From Fragilariopsis cylindrus CCMP1102 (taxonomy: Eukaryota > Bacillariophyta > Bacillariophyceae > Bacillariales > Bacillariaceae): DNA of 64,000 nt. A program made the position numbers and the translations under genes. The stretch is from the NCBI GenBank assembly GCA_900095095.1, contig FMBT01000355.1:1-64000 (forward strand), written 5' to 3'. This document shows, one piece after another, positions 1 to 12,313 of this stretch (position 1 is its first letter; the number at the start of each line of letters is the position of its first letter). Under the pieces are notes generated by a model. That model made no database searches. It was not told the DNA's origin and was given only the letters and a program-made list of their open reading frames with translations.

Positions 1-2195
1 TCAGTAGACTTGGATCTTCTCTTGGAGGAGTAGAGCTGTCGAGCGACGCTTCGGGTATTGGCGATAGGGCTGGCTGCCGACAAGTAAGAATAAGATGGAC
101 TATCGCTATTATCACTTCCTGTTGTGGGTAGTGGATTATTAGCTGTTCCTTCTTTTTCTTCTTCTTGATTCATTCACAGTTGAATGACTTCTCTAGTTGC
201 TTATTCGGTAAGACTTGAGGTATGAGTATATTGTATTTAGACTTCTTTCGAGATCGTTAATTCAATAATATCAATTAAATTTAATTGGATCTCCGGTCCT
301 CTTGATGTTCAAAATGAAATCAAAGGAAGTTGATCAGCAGTTCTATAGGATAGAATTGCGACTGTTAATCTGATAAGTTTCACAAACAATCGATGATTGT
401 TGAAACGGGTTCAGTATCAAATAGGATTTGATATTCAGACAATCTTACTCTTCGGTCTTGTAAGATTCTGTTATGACGGTAAGAAAAGATACTCTCGATT
501 CTTATAGACTGGTTGCGATGTTCTACCAGGATACTCTCCCTTTTAGAATGCTGAAAGTCCTTCCGAACAATGTTCACTCTGTAAATGTAGATATTTCTAT
601 TATCTTTCCAGACAACGATATGTTCAAACGCAAAAGTTGTTATTAACACACTTGTTTAATTAGTCTATGGTTATTACAATTTCTCAACAATAAAAGACAG
701 TAATTGTTCATTTCTCGTAATCGAGGTAATTCTGCTCTTTTCTTCGTATTTTAGTATTGCGGTTTCCAGTAACCCTGCATACAACTTTCTGTTCCTAACT
801 CACTTCGCCTCAATGCATATATATCGCATTAGCGGTTCAAAGGTGGACATCGACATCTGTTCGACTTCCATATGTATAACACTCTTCATAATCGTGTTCT
901 ATGTATTCGGACACTCTTCCTAATCGTGTTCCGATTTGTATAAATATACCTAAGCACTTCTCTTATTTGCGCTCGGTTCCAATTGCTTCGACAACTGCTT
1001 CGACAAGGTCACTTCAACTCCAACAGTACGATGTTGGCTTTTAGCTAACTTTCGGTTCTCTTTTATCTCAATAATGCATACACGTGCATTCTCACTCACT
1101 AATCTGATCGCGCTTGTATTTCTACTCCGCGGGGCTTATGTACGACATATGACTCCTCCGCTTGAGTACTATGTATAATTTAACATGAATATTGGGTGGT
1201 GGTTCAATTCCATGTACTAATATTTGACAATGATTCATCCTCCAGGCCTCTATCAATCAACAAATTGGTAGGATGGTGTGTTTTGAACGTATCACCTTCC
1301 TGTTCAGGGGTGCGTTTTTTCCCCTTCGAATGGATGATATGAGGGCGGTGACAGTTTACCCCTGAGCAATGATACCTCTTCTTCCTGGACCTTGTTCAAA
1401 CTACTCCACTAGGTAGTTGCATCCATGTCTAATGAAACTGCTGATTACCAAAGGGTCATGTTCCAGTACAGGTACTCGAACCCTGGTATCCTGGGCCTTT
1501 TGGCACTGATAATTTTTGGGGTTTTTCTAGAAACTAAATAATAATATGTTTTTTTGAAAAGCGGGTATGCTCAGCATGGAGCATACCTACTTCCCTAAAA
1601 AGCGGGTAGGGGTACCCGCTTTACTTACCCGCTTTGTAAAAAAGCAGGTACCCATACCTGCTTTGTATACTCACTTTGTAGAAATGCGGGTATGCTCCAC
1701 GCTGTAAAAACACACTATAAAATAATTTCCATACCCACATACCCGCTTTGGATACCCGCTTTGTAAAAAAAAGCGGGGTGGGTTACCTGCTTTGCTTACC
1801 CGCTTACCTAAAAAGCAGGTATGGGGTACCTGCTTCTGCAAAAATGAACATAATCATTAGTTTTTGATCAGCCCCCACAATATTTACAGTGCCGGAAGGC
1901 CCTGTGTGAAAGGCAAGTATACTAACCACCTACATCATATTGGAATTGATGGTGCTTGCTATACTCATGTTGACTATTCTGTCCAATATAATCTGTCGAA
2001 TAACAGCCCATATGATATCCTACTACAGTATACTGCGTCAATTGTTTATTACCTATAAGAATGTAGATTTCTATATTTTAAATCTGATCTGGACCAACCG
2101 AATGCTTCTCAAGTAAAGTTTGAAGCATATACTAGTAAATATATACAGTGATGTAAGGATTATATCCTCGATAAACTTAGCCTAGGATTTTCAGT
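1..2195. other. Gene-free stretch
   Basis: I find no supportable gene. The open frames here are short, compositionally random and unrelated to anything I recognise. The only clear structure is a degenerate duplicated 20-odd base motif near 865-935 (around ACTCTTC and TAATCGTGTTC) and the hairpin-repeat cluster at about 1556-1850, listed separately. Confidence 0.6.
1556..1850. repeat. Cluster of inverted short repeats (hairpin array)
   Basis: About 300 bp hold many near-identical copies, in both orientations, of an AGCGGGTA / TACCCGCTTTGTAAAAA motif. Variants read AGCAGGTA / TACCTGCTT. Adjacent inverted copies can fold into hairpins. One is a perfect 9-bp stem (GGTATGCTC with GAGCATACC around a 6-base loop) near 1564-1590, and another pairs AAGCGGGTA with TACCCGCTT near 1600-1622. 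No open frame and no recognisable transposase or tRNA. It may be a foldback or MITE-like repeat, a tandem hairpin satellite, or a recombination-prone site; the family is unknown to me. Confidence 0.7.
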
Positions 2196-3952
2196 TCAAT
2201 CTATTATTACAAAATGATCATTATAAAGATTACTACAATTCAGTATCATTATCGTTATCATCGCTTCCATTCTATTGAGTAGATTTTCATCTACCCAAGG
2301 AGCTAACGCCAGGGCTACCCCTAAGCGAACTGGAACGAAAAGTCGAGCTACATTGGCACCCGCGAAAATAAAAGCTAAAACGGCGGCTCGGTCTCCAGTC
2401 TCGTTAATAACATCCGGCCAGTGTCCTGTAGTTTGATAAAGAGCAGTTGCTGCCACAGGGAATGCCACAACCCAAAAAGCAAGCTCTGTTAAGATGTACG
2501 CAACAGTTCCACTGACACCATACTTCTTTACATCCGCCATCGACAAACTAGCATCGCCTAAGGAAAAGAATGGTTTCGATTCTTCACCATTAATGTCATC
2601 ACCACTGGATCCTCGTTGGTAGTATGTGAATGCAGTGATTCCTGGAATACCAGAACTAACGCTAACGCGGCGGCCCCGTTCGGTTCGAAGGGCAGATCCA
2701 AACCCAACGAGCCGTATTTGATGAGGTAACTTGATGTTAGTGTCAATCCCACCACCTTGGCAGCCAATATTGCGAAAGATTCCTCTGATTCTCGAACAAT
2801 AAGTGCAGTCGAAGCAAATCCGTCTGCTACTAATCCCGTTTGATCATTATCGGATTTTGGTAATGGATTAGCTTCTGCTAATGTCCATCCACTGGCTTGT
2901 GCAATTCGGAATGCTGCGATCATACACGTGATATTTCCCAGTAGTGTAAATCCGGCTTGCATACTCACGAGGAATTGTAAACTCGAAGGATTGTAGAAAA
3001 AATGATAGGTACATGCACAGACCCCTGATGCGTGAAGTGGGAGCATTCCCCATGTCATACCCTTCCACCGTTCGTTACCAGTCACTTCTGAATACTTCCA
3101 TACAAGATCCATTGCGATGACGTATTCAATAACAGAACTAAAGTGGATAGCCCATGTGGGAATCGTCAATGCATTTATAGGTTCTGGATGTGTTACCCAA
3201 GGCAATGACTGAGTGGTCGCTGCACTTAAATCCCCAATACCTGCTAGAAAACCATCATGGACATCCCAACCGATTGTACTTGGTCCTAATGCACAAGCGG
3301 CAGCAAACAGTCCAAAGATACCAAATGCGACTAAGCGTGGCGTTCCCGCAGGAGTTTGATTAGGATTAGTCGATGCCTCCTTCAATCCCCAAACGACAAG
3401 AATATTCGATGTGGTTAATAGTAGTTCGGCTCCACCATGTAACCAATCGACATTGGCCAAGGACGTTTCATACACTCCCTTTGAAACAATCCCAGAAAAA
3501 ATTGTTGATGCAACAAAAAGTAAAAGAAATTGAAAACCAAAATTTCCAATAGCAGGAATCCGATTACCACGGAATGATAAAAAATATAAGAACAATAGAT
3601 ATGGCAATAGTGAAGCTTGGAAGAAGATACCAGCTAAGTTTTGGCCTTGATCCGCAAATGATAGTTGAAAACTATTGCTCAAAACTGCTGCATTATCTGC
3701 AATCATCGTCGTAGTAGTTGGCGCCAATTGTGCTAAAGAAGAACCTATGTTCATGCTGCTATCGATGTTCATCATATTGGAAGACAACGTCGTTGTGACA
3801 TCTATGATCGAGTTTACATCGATCGGGGATAAATTCAAGCTGCTACTGGTTCCACTCCTACCAACAAGGTTGGAGGCCGATGGAGCAAATGCTCCAATAC
3901 CTGTGTAAGGTATTATTAAGGCGGCTCCAACGAAACGTAAAAACATTGTCAT
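2196..3952 (-). CDS. Plastid membrane protein with DUF3593 and DUF2499 domains (one frame break)
   Basis: About 585 aa if read through one apparent missing base near 2648-2652. The N-terminus is a signal peptide ending in GAFAPS, a plastid-import signature. Residues about 105-180 are membrane helices resembling DUF3593 (LLFLYFLSFRGNRIP, then a DWLHGGAELL motif). Residues about 255-350 resemble DUF2499 (TIPTWAIHFSSVIEYV, GMLPLHASGVCACTYH, FFYNPSSL). These two families are known as plastid and cyanobacterial membrane proteins of unknown function, usually separate. A third hydrophobic block follows the break (VKKYGVSGTVAYILTELAFW) and is in a different frame; a short linker in that frame joins it smoothly, so one gene is likely. 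Function unknown. Divergent from the dioxygenase gene, with a 377-bp shared upstream region. Confidence 0.75.
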
Positions 3953-4329
3953 GCTTGTTTAGTTTTTGTGGTGGTCGTCGTCGTCGTTCTCCTTTAAGAA
4001 TGTAAGAGGTATGCAAAAAGTAATAGAAGTTATGCAAAAAAGTGACAAAACATGAGAACAAAAGAAAAATTATCCGACAATACAGTACGAGATAATAAAG
4101 GCTGTTACACGTGTCACATCAAGCAAACAAATCATCTCAGTTCTCAGAGTTCAACTTGAAACTGTTGCGCGCTTTATTGTGCAAGTAGATTTTTCTCTGC
4201 TAAAATGATGAATCAGAATTCAGCCAAAAATCATATAAATCAAGCGACTTCTCATTAATTGATGTCTTAAACTGGAACAATAGCCATTGAGTTGAAAACC
4301 ATTTAAACAATACAATCTGTACTAGTATC

Positions 4330-5821
4330 ATGAGACTTTCACTTGCAGCAGTCGCTTTGGCGTCAATGGCGAGTCCAATCGCCGTTTCCGGTTTTTCCTC
4401 GACGAAAGTACGAACAACATCAAATTCGAAATTGAGTAGTACTGTCGAACCACCAGAACGATTAGCTCCAGATGCTGGATATGTACCAGATTGGGAAGAT
4501 CGTTCAGGTCTTACACCTGATAAATTTATGGCAACTGATATGGATAAACCTGATCTTAGTGGTATGTGGGAATGTCCCCTAACGAAATGGGATTCGAATG
4601 GCATGAATATTGTAGAAGCACAAAAGGAGGCTGCGAAACAAGCCAGTGGTACACTTGAAATACGTGCTAGTGCTGAGGACAATGCACTTGGTGCAGAGTA
4701 TTTCCGTAACAATAAGGATATGATCCGAAAGGAACTTCTTAAATCTGGTTCCATTTGGTTTAGAGGGTTTGATCTAATGAAATCAGTTTCTGGATATAGA
4801 CAAATGCATGAAGCTATTGAATTACAACCGTGTTTGGATCCACTTCATTCATCTGGATTACGTAAATTTTCATCTGAACGGGATGCCCTATACGAAGAGG
4901 TAAACAAACCATCTCTTCGAGGACATTACATCGGACTACATTCAGAATCTACAACCAAACGTACTGCTGCATATGCCGCCTTCGTTTGTTTTCAAAAGGC
5001 TACCGAAGGTGGTGGACGTTTCTTAGTTGCTGATGGTGCAGCTATTTTAGCTGAAATGGATACTGCGCTTGTACAAAAGCTTTATGATAGACAGATTCGT
5101 ATTTCAGTCAGTAACATCGATATACCACCCAGCTTTCCCCAATTTATACAGGATGGTGTTAAGAATCTCGTTGATGCTGCAGTCGCACCAAAGTTCGACA
5201 TGGACTTGGAAATGATGATCGGTGCCGATGGTAAAGAGGGTCGTTTACAGGTAAGTCAGTTCAATTCAATTAAATCCAGAAAAATTGATCTAAGGTTTGA
5301 GGTAAGAATCAATGGGCGGAACTAATACAATATCTGTTTCCTACTCTATATCTTTTTCAAACTTAAAAAAGGCTGTAGAAATCGCTGAAAGTCCAATTAA
5401 CAGACACCCTGTGACCGGAATCCCAGTTTGGTTTAATAATGCACACAACCACGCACGTAAACTTCGTGATCGTCGTCCATGTGGTGTCCCAGAGGTGGGT
5501 ATGACGGAAGTATTCTACGCTGATACTATGGAAACATTAACATTAGAGGACTGTAATGAAATTAAACGAGCAAGTGAAAAACATATCACTGCCTTAGCCA
5601 TGGAACCCGGTGACGTACTTCTCGTTGACAATTACCGTGCTTTACATGGTCGTGACGTCTTTCAGGGTGATAGATACCACGCTGTGAGTTGGTTTACATG
5701 GGATGACAATGAGGAATGGCGTGGAGAAGAACGTCGGCCCGTTCAGAAGAATGGTATGAATAAGGTCATCAATGGAATGATGGATTGGCTTCCTAAGGAT
5801 TTCGAATCTGATCAAAGTTAA
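4330..5821 (+). CDS. Plastid-targeted TauD/CAS-like Fe(II)/2-oxoglutarate dioxygenase
   Basis: Two exons, 4330-5250 and 5372-5821, joined in phase 0 by a 121-bp intron (donor GTAAGT, acceptor AAAAAG). The product is 456 aa. It starts with a signal peptide ending SGFSST, suggesting plastid import. The fold belongs to the TauD/TfdA family (non-heme iron, 2-oxoglutarate-dependent oxidation). The metal site appears as GLHSEST (His-x-Glu, as in clavaminate-synthase-like members rather than His-x-Asp of TauD). The distal His lies in RALHGRDVF, after a PGDVLLVDN strand. A GDRYHAVSWF strand with an Arg, as expected for co-substrate binding, follows. The substrate cannot be told from sequence; taurine itself is not implied. 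Reading frame is clean. Confidence 0.85.
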
Positions 5822-6781
5822 AAGAAAAATTGGGTGTGTTGTTGAATACCTGTTAGTTGCTACTACTTCATATATACATATATATTATTAGGAGTCTCGA
5901 TTTGAATATATAGAAAAAATAAATTAAAGAGACGTTTTTCATATTTTATTCCACTTTGGAAAAAATAATGAAGCAGTATTCCAGATAGAAAATTGTTTTA
6001 GTCTGCGTTATTATTAATGTTACTATTATAAAATAGAAGAATATGGAAACTTGCTAATTTGGTTCTTTCCATTAAAACCCCAATAACTACTAAGCATTAC
6101 TAGAGTCGAGCCTAGAGTAGCTCTGTTTGAATAGCTACAATAATGTAAATATTTATTTAGGTACTACCGTAGTAATAGCTAATGTGACTAAGACGTATTG
6201 TGCGACAATTTGAAATAGATTTCACGTGGAATGTGAATTATATTCAGTCACGAATACTACTGTAGGGTGAATGAAAAAGACGAAGAACAATTACGACACA
6301 ACATGATCCAAGTAGAACTTCAATTTGGTAGTTACTACAAATATCACGTGAAAACAACGCGAACACTTGTGGCGTTAACAGAAAAGTGAAGAACAAAATC
6401 GAAATCTACCGATAGACCACACATTGAACACGCGTTTTTGTTGGCTTTTGATGGCTCAAGCAAACATCAACATGAATGATCAGATTTTATAATTTCTGCC
6501 ATAAAACAGCACATAGAGTATATAATATTTTATCTCTTCCGTATCTTCTCATTACGAGAACAATAATCCTACTCGTTTTGCACCCACCTTACCGGCTATT
6601 CCAACATCCACCAGGATAATACAGAAACACGAAAAAGAAGAAGGAGAAGCAGAGAAGAAACAACGACCCTCTTATTGTCTACCGATAGCTTTTTATTGGT
6701 CTTCTCGTATTTCTTTTTTCAGTAGTTCCCTGAAAGACGACAATACATTAGATCGAATCATATATATATAGAAACTATAAA
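5822..6781. other. Intergenic region
   Basis: About 960 bp, AT-rich, with no supportable gene. It holds the 3' end of the dioxygenase gene and the promoter of the P450 gene. A pyrimidine/purine-rich patch lies at 6630-6720. Confidence 0.5.
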
Positions 6782-9237
6782 ATGAGGATAATATCGCCTT
6801 CGGCTTTGTATACATTTATAGCCATATCGTCGTTGGCCATATCGTCCGATGGGTTTGTACCAAAATCTCAGAATTCTGCGTCTATAAGACTACATGTTTC
6901 TGGATTGGAAAAAGAACAAAAAATTGAAACAGAGGATGATGTAACTGTTGTAGATGAAATTCCTCTCTTTGTTCCGATCGTTAACATCCCCAATAGATTA
7001 AAAATTTCAGGTAAAGGCGTTCCTAACCGTAAAGATAAAGTTCAACTAATCGATACTACTACATATGAGGCAAGTTTGATCAAAAATTGGGATATTGATC
7101 CAAGTCGACAAAAGGGATTTGATTGGGAAATTGAGAAGGCGCGAAGATATGCAGCTGGTTTACGGATGAGAGAAGACGGTGCATGGGTCAAAAAACCTTC
7201 GTTATTCGAATTTCTTGTCAGTAAGCACCGTATCAATAACGGATCCATTACAGGACCGAGTCCTGTGAATGTGATGGACGTTGCATTTTTATTTGCAGTA
7301 ACTATCTTATCATATCTTGGATTGGGACCTGCATTTGGAATGGCAGCTGTACCTACTGCTGTAATTCAAAAGTATGAAGGTTCCATGCTGTCCTTCATTA
7401 CGGGCGTATTGGGTGGAGACTTGCAAACGATGGCGGGTGGTCCTCTATTTTTACTACTTAACAAGTACTTTTGGAAAATGGCCCTATCTTCAATTTATCC
7501 TTCGGCCCGAAATCCTTTTTAGTCATAAGTGATCCCGTTATGGCAAAACACATTCTTCGGACGGCGCCCGCTGATCAATACTGCAAGGGTATGTTAGCCG
7601 ACATCCTAGAACCCATCATGGGCAAGGTAAGTGAAATGAAACGAGATAGAATATAATAAATCGAGTTGATTGGTTGATTTATTATACACGCACACCACAT
7701 CCTGTGATTTTTCTTATCCTCACCCTACTTGTTTCTGTGCGTCATTATGATCGAATATTTTCAATAATTTAGGGATTGATTCCTGCCGATCCAGCGACGT
7801 GGAAGGTAAGTTAATAAAATAAATTTCGACCTGATTGGCCTTTTTTTCTTCTTCTTCTAATTCTCATGGCTGATTATTTTCGGATAACCACAGGTCCGAC
7901 GTCGTGCCGTTGTCCCTGCCTTTCACAAACGATGGCTTAAGCGAATGATTACACTTTTCAATGAACGAGCCGAAATATTATGTGATGACCTGACAAGGAA
8001 GGAAGGTACGGTGATAGATATGGAGGAACGATTTTGTTCTGTCACTTTGGACATAATAGGTAAAGCTGTCTTTGACTATGACTTTGGATCAGTCACCAAA
8101 GAGTCACCTATTATCAAAGCTGTGTATAGAGTTTTGAGGGAGCAGAACATCGTTCTTCATCCTTCATTCCTTATGGAATCTACCCTATGCCGATCAATGG
8201 ATGGGCGGACAAGTAGAATTCCGTACTGATATGACCATGTTGGATGATATATTAGCAAAATTAATTAACAGGGCTGTTTCTACAAGAAGTGAACTCACGG
8301 TTGAAGAGTTGGAAGATAGAGATAATGCAGAGGATCCATCACTACTTCGATTTCTGGTAGATATGCGAGGAGAAGATGTAAGCTCCACAGTTTTGCGCGA
8401 CGACCTTATGACAATGCTGATTGCAGGTCACGAGACGACGGCTGCTATGTTAACATGGACTCTCTTCGAGCTTGCACAAGGTGAACCCGGAATGTTCGAA
8501 GAGATTCAAAACGAAGTTCGTACCGTACTAAAAGATAAGGATAGACCCGACTACGATGACGTTGTCGCCATGAAAAATTGCGATATGCACTTATCGAAGG
8601 TTTGAGGTTGTATCCCGAACCGCCTGTGTTAATCCGACGGGCACGTACCGAAGACATACTACCGCAAGGAAGCTCTGTAATGAAGGACGGAATCAAAGTA
8701 TTGAGAGGGACCGATATTTTCGTTTCAACGTGGAATCTCCATCGTAGCCCAGAGCTATGGGAGAACCCGTTGACATTTGATCCTACTCGATGGGAACGAT
8801 CTTTTAAGAATCCAAATGTAAAAGGCTGGGCAGGTTATGATCCTGATAAAGTTTCCGGCCTATATCCTAGTGAAAATGCGGCAGATTTTGCCTTTATGCC
8901 ATTCGGTGGTGGATCACGAAAATGCGTGGGCGATCAATTTGCGATGCTAGAAGCGGCGGTCACGTTTTCGGTGATCATAAAGAACTTTAACTTTGAATTT
9001 GAAGGAAGTCCTGAGGATGTTGGGATGCAAACAGGTGCTACGATCCACACCATGAATGGATTGAGAATGAGACAGACGCGTGTTAAGAAAGACGACCCGT
9101 TACCTTCCACTGATGGCTGGTGGGAGAAACAGCACTTGAAGCGGGGACTATCATCTAATGGTAGGGCCTACCAGTCGAAAGAAGAAGTTGAGCACACAAA
9201 ATTTACCGAAATTACTGACCTGCTGACCCTGGAATAA
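6782..9237 (+). CDS. Cytochrome P450, CYP97 family (probable carotenoid hydroxylase), with frame breaks
   Basis: Three exons: 6782-7626, 7773-7805 and 7894-9237, all GTAAG donors and phase 0. The presequence ends SSDGFVP, a plastid-import signature. CYP97 hallmarks are the GLIPAD...[13 protein letters not shown] segment, the I-helix [12 protein letters not shown], the ExxR motif in [15 protein letters not shown], and the heme loop [14 protein letters not shown] with its Cys ligand. CYP97 enzymes hydroxylate carotenoid rings (lutein/zeaxanthin side) in plastids; diatom members are called LUT1-like. The frame is broken at about 7475 (A run), twice within about 8162-8180, and about 8575 (A run). 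Each is explained by one missing base, and each restored stretch matches the family, so assembly error or very recent decay is likely. Exact substrate not determinable. Confidence 0.88.
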
Positions 9238-9273
9238 CAATGAATTAGAAATTACGCAAACTTTGGGTGTACT

Positions 9274-9332
9274 GCTAGCTAGCTAGAAATTTGAAATGAA
9301 AGTCTAGCTAGCTAGAAATTTGAAATGAAAAG
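9274..9332. repeat. Tandem duplication of a 29-bp unit
   Basis: Two adjacent, essentially identical copies of a 29-bp unit beginning CTAGCTAGCTAGAAATTTG, immediately downstream of the P450 stop codon. The CTAG-rich core is palindromic. It looks like a simple local duplication in the 3' flank. Confidence 0.75.
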
Positions 9333-9589
9333 TCACCCTTGAACACCACTGTGCGGGAGGGATCGCCTATTATGTTCCCAGAAATAGTTATTTTAATATA
9401 GAAACGCAATCGTTGACCTATACTGATCTTCCTTATTTCTGCACCAATTTGGTATTTTGCTCCTACAATATTAGAATCGTAGCTAGTAGAAATTTAGCGC
9501 TCGAATGACAGATCGGATTGATTGATTCAGTCTATTGTAATAGTGAGTAAATGAGATATCTAAAGTTGAGTTATTAAGACCGACCATCT

Positions 9590-10309
9590 TTAATCCTTGC
9601 ACATAAGACTTTCTCTCGTGTCAACACCGGTCACAGGGTTAGTTCCCTTGGAGGTGGGATGTTCGCAAAGTAATTTCTTTTGGTCAGCGCGTAGATAAGT
9701 GTCACTCCAATCGCTCCCTTCGATATCCTTTATCCCCTCAAAGAGTGTGGAGCCACTAACATAAACTTCTCTCATGATGGTGTTGTGTAGATTTGCGCGA
9801 TTGAATTGTGCCATTTCGACATTTGAAAGAGACATGTCGGCATCTTCGAAATTACTTCCGTCGAGTGTTGCATCGAAGAAAGAAGATCCATACAAGTTAC
9901 ATCCCTTGAAGTTTGAATCTCGCACGATACTTTGTTGGAACGCAACACCCTTCAGATTTTGATTGCTAAAATCTGATCTGTCTAGGTTCACTCCCCGCGT
10001 AATAGCAATAGTACGACCTGATTGAAGAGTCGAGGCACCACCGGTAGTAATCTTTGCGTTGGCAGCTGTTGTGGCTCCTCCTCCTTCTACGGCAAATGCT
10101 GGCTCAGTGAAAGATAACGTTGACACTAGAGCAAAAGCAGCAACTGCTGCCATTCCACCGAATGCATGCCACTCTGTTTTCGGTGAGGACGGCTTTAGAT
10201 TTGATTTAGGGATATCGTTCGAGGAACCGACAGAGGAGAATCCGCTCGCACTATCAACAGCGACGGCAAATAGAACCACGAACAAATGCTTGCAAGTCCT
10301 CATTATCAT
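9590..10309 (-). CDS. Thylakoid-lumen pentapeptide-repeat protein
   Basis: 239 aa in one exon. The N-terminus has a tripartite look: signal peptide ending SASGFSS (plastid import), a transit region, then a second hydrophobic segment ending TEPAFAVEG, a typical lumen-processing site. Residues about 105-185 are pentapeptide repeats of the A(D/N)Lxx type (DRSDFSNQNLKG, SNFKGCNLYGSSF, SNFEDADMSLSNVEMAQFNRANL), which form a right-handed quadrilateral helix. The tail keeps two Cys residues near CEHPTSKGTNPVTG and LMCKD, as in lumenal pentapeptide proteins such as the plant TL15/TL17 group. Molecular role unknown. Tail-to-tail with the P450 gene. Confidence 0.85.
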   Translation of the reverse strand: MIMRTCKHLFVVLFAVAVDSASGFSSVGSSNDIPKSNLKPSSPKTEWHAFGGMAAVAAFALVSTLSFTEPAFAVEGGGATTAANAKITTGGASTLQSGRTIAITRGVNLDRSDFSNQNLKGVAFQQSIVRDSNFKGCNLYGSSFFDATLDGSNFEDADMSLSNVEMAQFNRANLHNTIMREVYVSGSTLFEGIKDIEGSDWSDTYLRADQKKLLCEHPTSKGTNPVTGVDTRESLMCKD

Positions 10310-11002
10310 TATTTGCGAATTGCTGCTTATTTTTAGTCTACTTCAACCGATCTAAATGGGAATTGTAAGTTATGTGATAAATAATGTGATGATGACACCA
10401 ACACAAAATACCTCTGACTATCACTAACTTATTACTTTTCGAATGACGACAGAGAATGCTAGCTATGGTAGGCCAGAAACAGTCCCTACCAAGACAAGCA
10501 CGACTCGGAAATCATAAGTACATATTCTTTAAAATAACATCATATACAATAACATAATAATATATATCACTTGACTGCCACATAGGCATACAGAGAGATC
10601 ACGGATAGCAGATACAGACTGCATCTTGGAGATGTCCCAACCACCTCAGGAACTTTGTCTAGAGATAAACTTCAGCATAAGTCAATATAAATAACTTTAG
10701 ATACATTTTTCTTCCCTTTCACCATGCAAAACACCATGTTTGACTAAAGAAAGGATGCTTAGGCAGCTTTGTGAAACATCTATTTGGATTATTCGCAATC
10801 TAACTTCTACTTTCTTTCATAAAGCTGAGCTTTCTTCACCTGTCATCAAATACTATCTGTTGAATATAGAAACTAACACTTTGGTGATTATTTTATTATT
10901 ATTGTTAATATATATATTATAGTAACTCTTTATATGAAAGTTTACAGAATGAATGGTATATGAAAAGATAAATGGAACCAAAATATTGAGGAGAGAAAGA
11001 AA
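10310..11002. other. Intergenic region
   Basis: Shared space between the lumenal protein promoter and the 3' end of the HSF gene. AT-rich, with no supportable gene; one 60-codon frame near 10740 looks random. Confidence 0.5.
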
Positions 11003-12313
11003 TTAAGATCTTGATAGCATCAACAGAACACTCGCTGCTTCATCAGTATTTGATATTCCATCTCTTGTTGCCGATTGAATATCCGATCCTGTAGACTCAT
11101 CATCGTTGCTGCTGTAGGTGATATGGGTACTAACACTAGTCAAATAATTGTTAGAGTCTGCTCGAATGTGTAGAGCCTCTCTACTAGGACGAGCTCCTTT
11201 GTTGGTACTCTGTACATTCGATAGAGCAGCACCTCCTTCCCTTCGGATGGCCGTAGATCGGATTTGATCCAACTGTAGCGTCTTGGAGTTAAATCCAATA
11301 TCTTCTTCAACCGTATGGATGGCCAATTCTTTACGCAAGCGCCTTCCTTCAACCGTTTTAGCCATTTCATCTGGTTCGACTCTTCGAAGCTTCAGGACTG
11401 CAGAAATATCATCATTGGCTTCATTTCCTGCTAAGGTTTGGTTTATCCATAGTGCGGTGGTGATAGTATTACCAGTTGCACTGAACGAACGAACGTGAAC
11501 AAAACCATAATAATTCAACTGAAGGATAGGAAGGACAAAAGAAGAAGTGAGTAAGGAAGTAAGAGCCGAAGGAAAGTTGATGAAAACCGAACTATTGTGA
11601 TACGCTTCAGGATCCATTTTTTAGATTCGAATAGCCATAGCAGGAAGTAGTTATTCTTGGGTTTCGTACCTGTCGACGAAATGTTTTAAAGTTTCGAGTG
11701 TTAAAATACTTAGGCAGAATATTCTTGGAAAATGCGTCTATAGAGAACAAAACTAGTAAACCACGACGCCATTCAACAATTCCGGAATCTTTTTCCATTC
11801 GAAGCATATCATGTAGTCTTCTAACAAACTTATTAAGTCTCACGTGACCACGTTCCTTCGAAACTTGGGGTTTTAAACGAATAGAATTTCTATTCTTTGG
11901 ACTACCAGAATCATGATCTGAGGCAATTTAAGAGAGAGAGAGAGAATTAGGAACCGACTGACAGACGAAAAATTTCTTGCTCCATTTTAAATTCTATTGC
12001 TTATTCGCTGCTGCTTACCTTGTAGTGAAGGAAGGATGCATTGATTCTGCTGCTCGGAGAGTTGTTGTTGTTGCTTAGCGAGAAGCAGAGGATCGCAAAG
12101 AGTTCCATTAAGAGTGACAACACGTCGGATGTTCTTCTTGCACTCCGGCGAAACTATTACTCGCGGTTTACTGGCGTTGGAATCAAGAGGATCACTATAG
12201 GTAGTAGAGAACATAGTAAACGCATCACTACTAGAATCATCCATCTCACTAGACGGCGAGATAGGTATTTTGTTGATGGCCTGATATTGTGACGACGAAT
12301 ACAAAAAGTCCAT
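11003..12313 (-). CDS. Heat-shock-factor-type transcription factor
   Basis: Three exons on the minus strand: 12313-12019, 11917-11670 and 11518-11003. Donors GTAAGC and GTACGA and acceptors CTCAG and TTCAG give phase-correct joins and a 352-aa protein. Residues about 120-195 form an HSF DNA-binding domain: RLHDMLRMEKDSGIVEW, then FSKNILPKYFNTRNFKTFRRQ joined across intron 2 to LNYYGFVHV, the wing-proximal signature. The intron inside the RRQ-LNYYGF recognition region is a useful marker for the annotation. The domain is preceded by a Ser/Gln-rich leader of about 100 aa and followed by an unstructured tail. HSF genes are strongly expanded in diatoms; regulatory targets cannot be predicted. Confidence 0.85.

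Noticed and set aside
380-649. 89-codon minus-strand open frame
   Set aside because: No domain, no Met-context support and composition like the surrounding spacer.
1470-1500. A tRNA-like T-loop (GGTTCGAGTAC) on the minus strand and another GGTTCAATTCC on the plus strand near 1202
   Set aside because: No anticodon arm, D arm or acceptor stem can be paired at the right distances.
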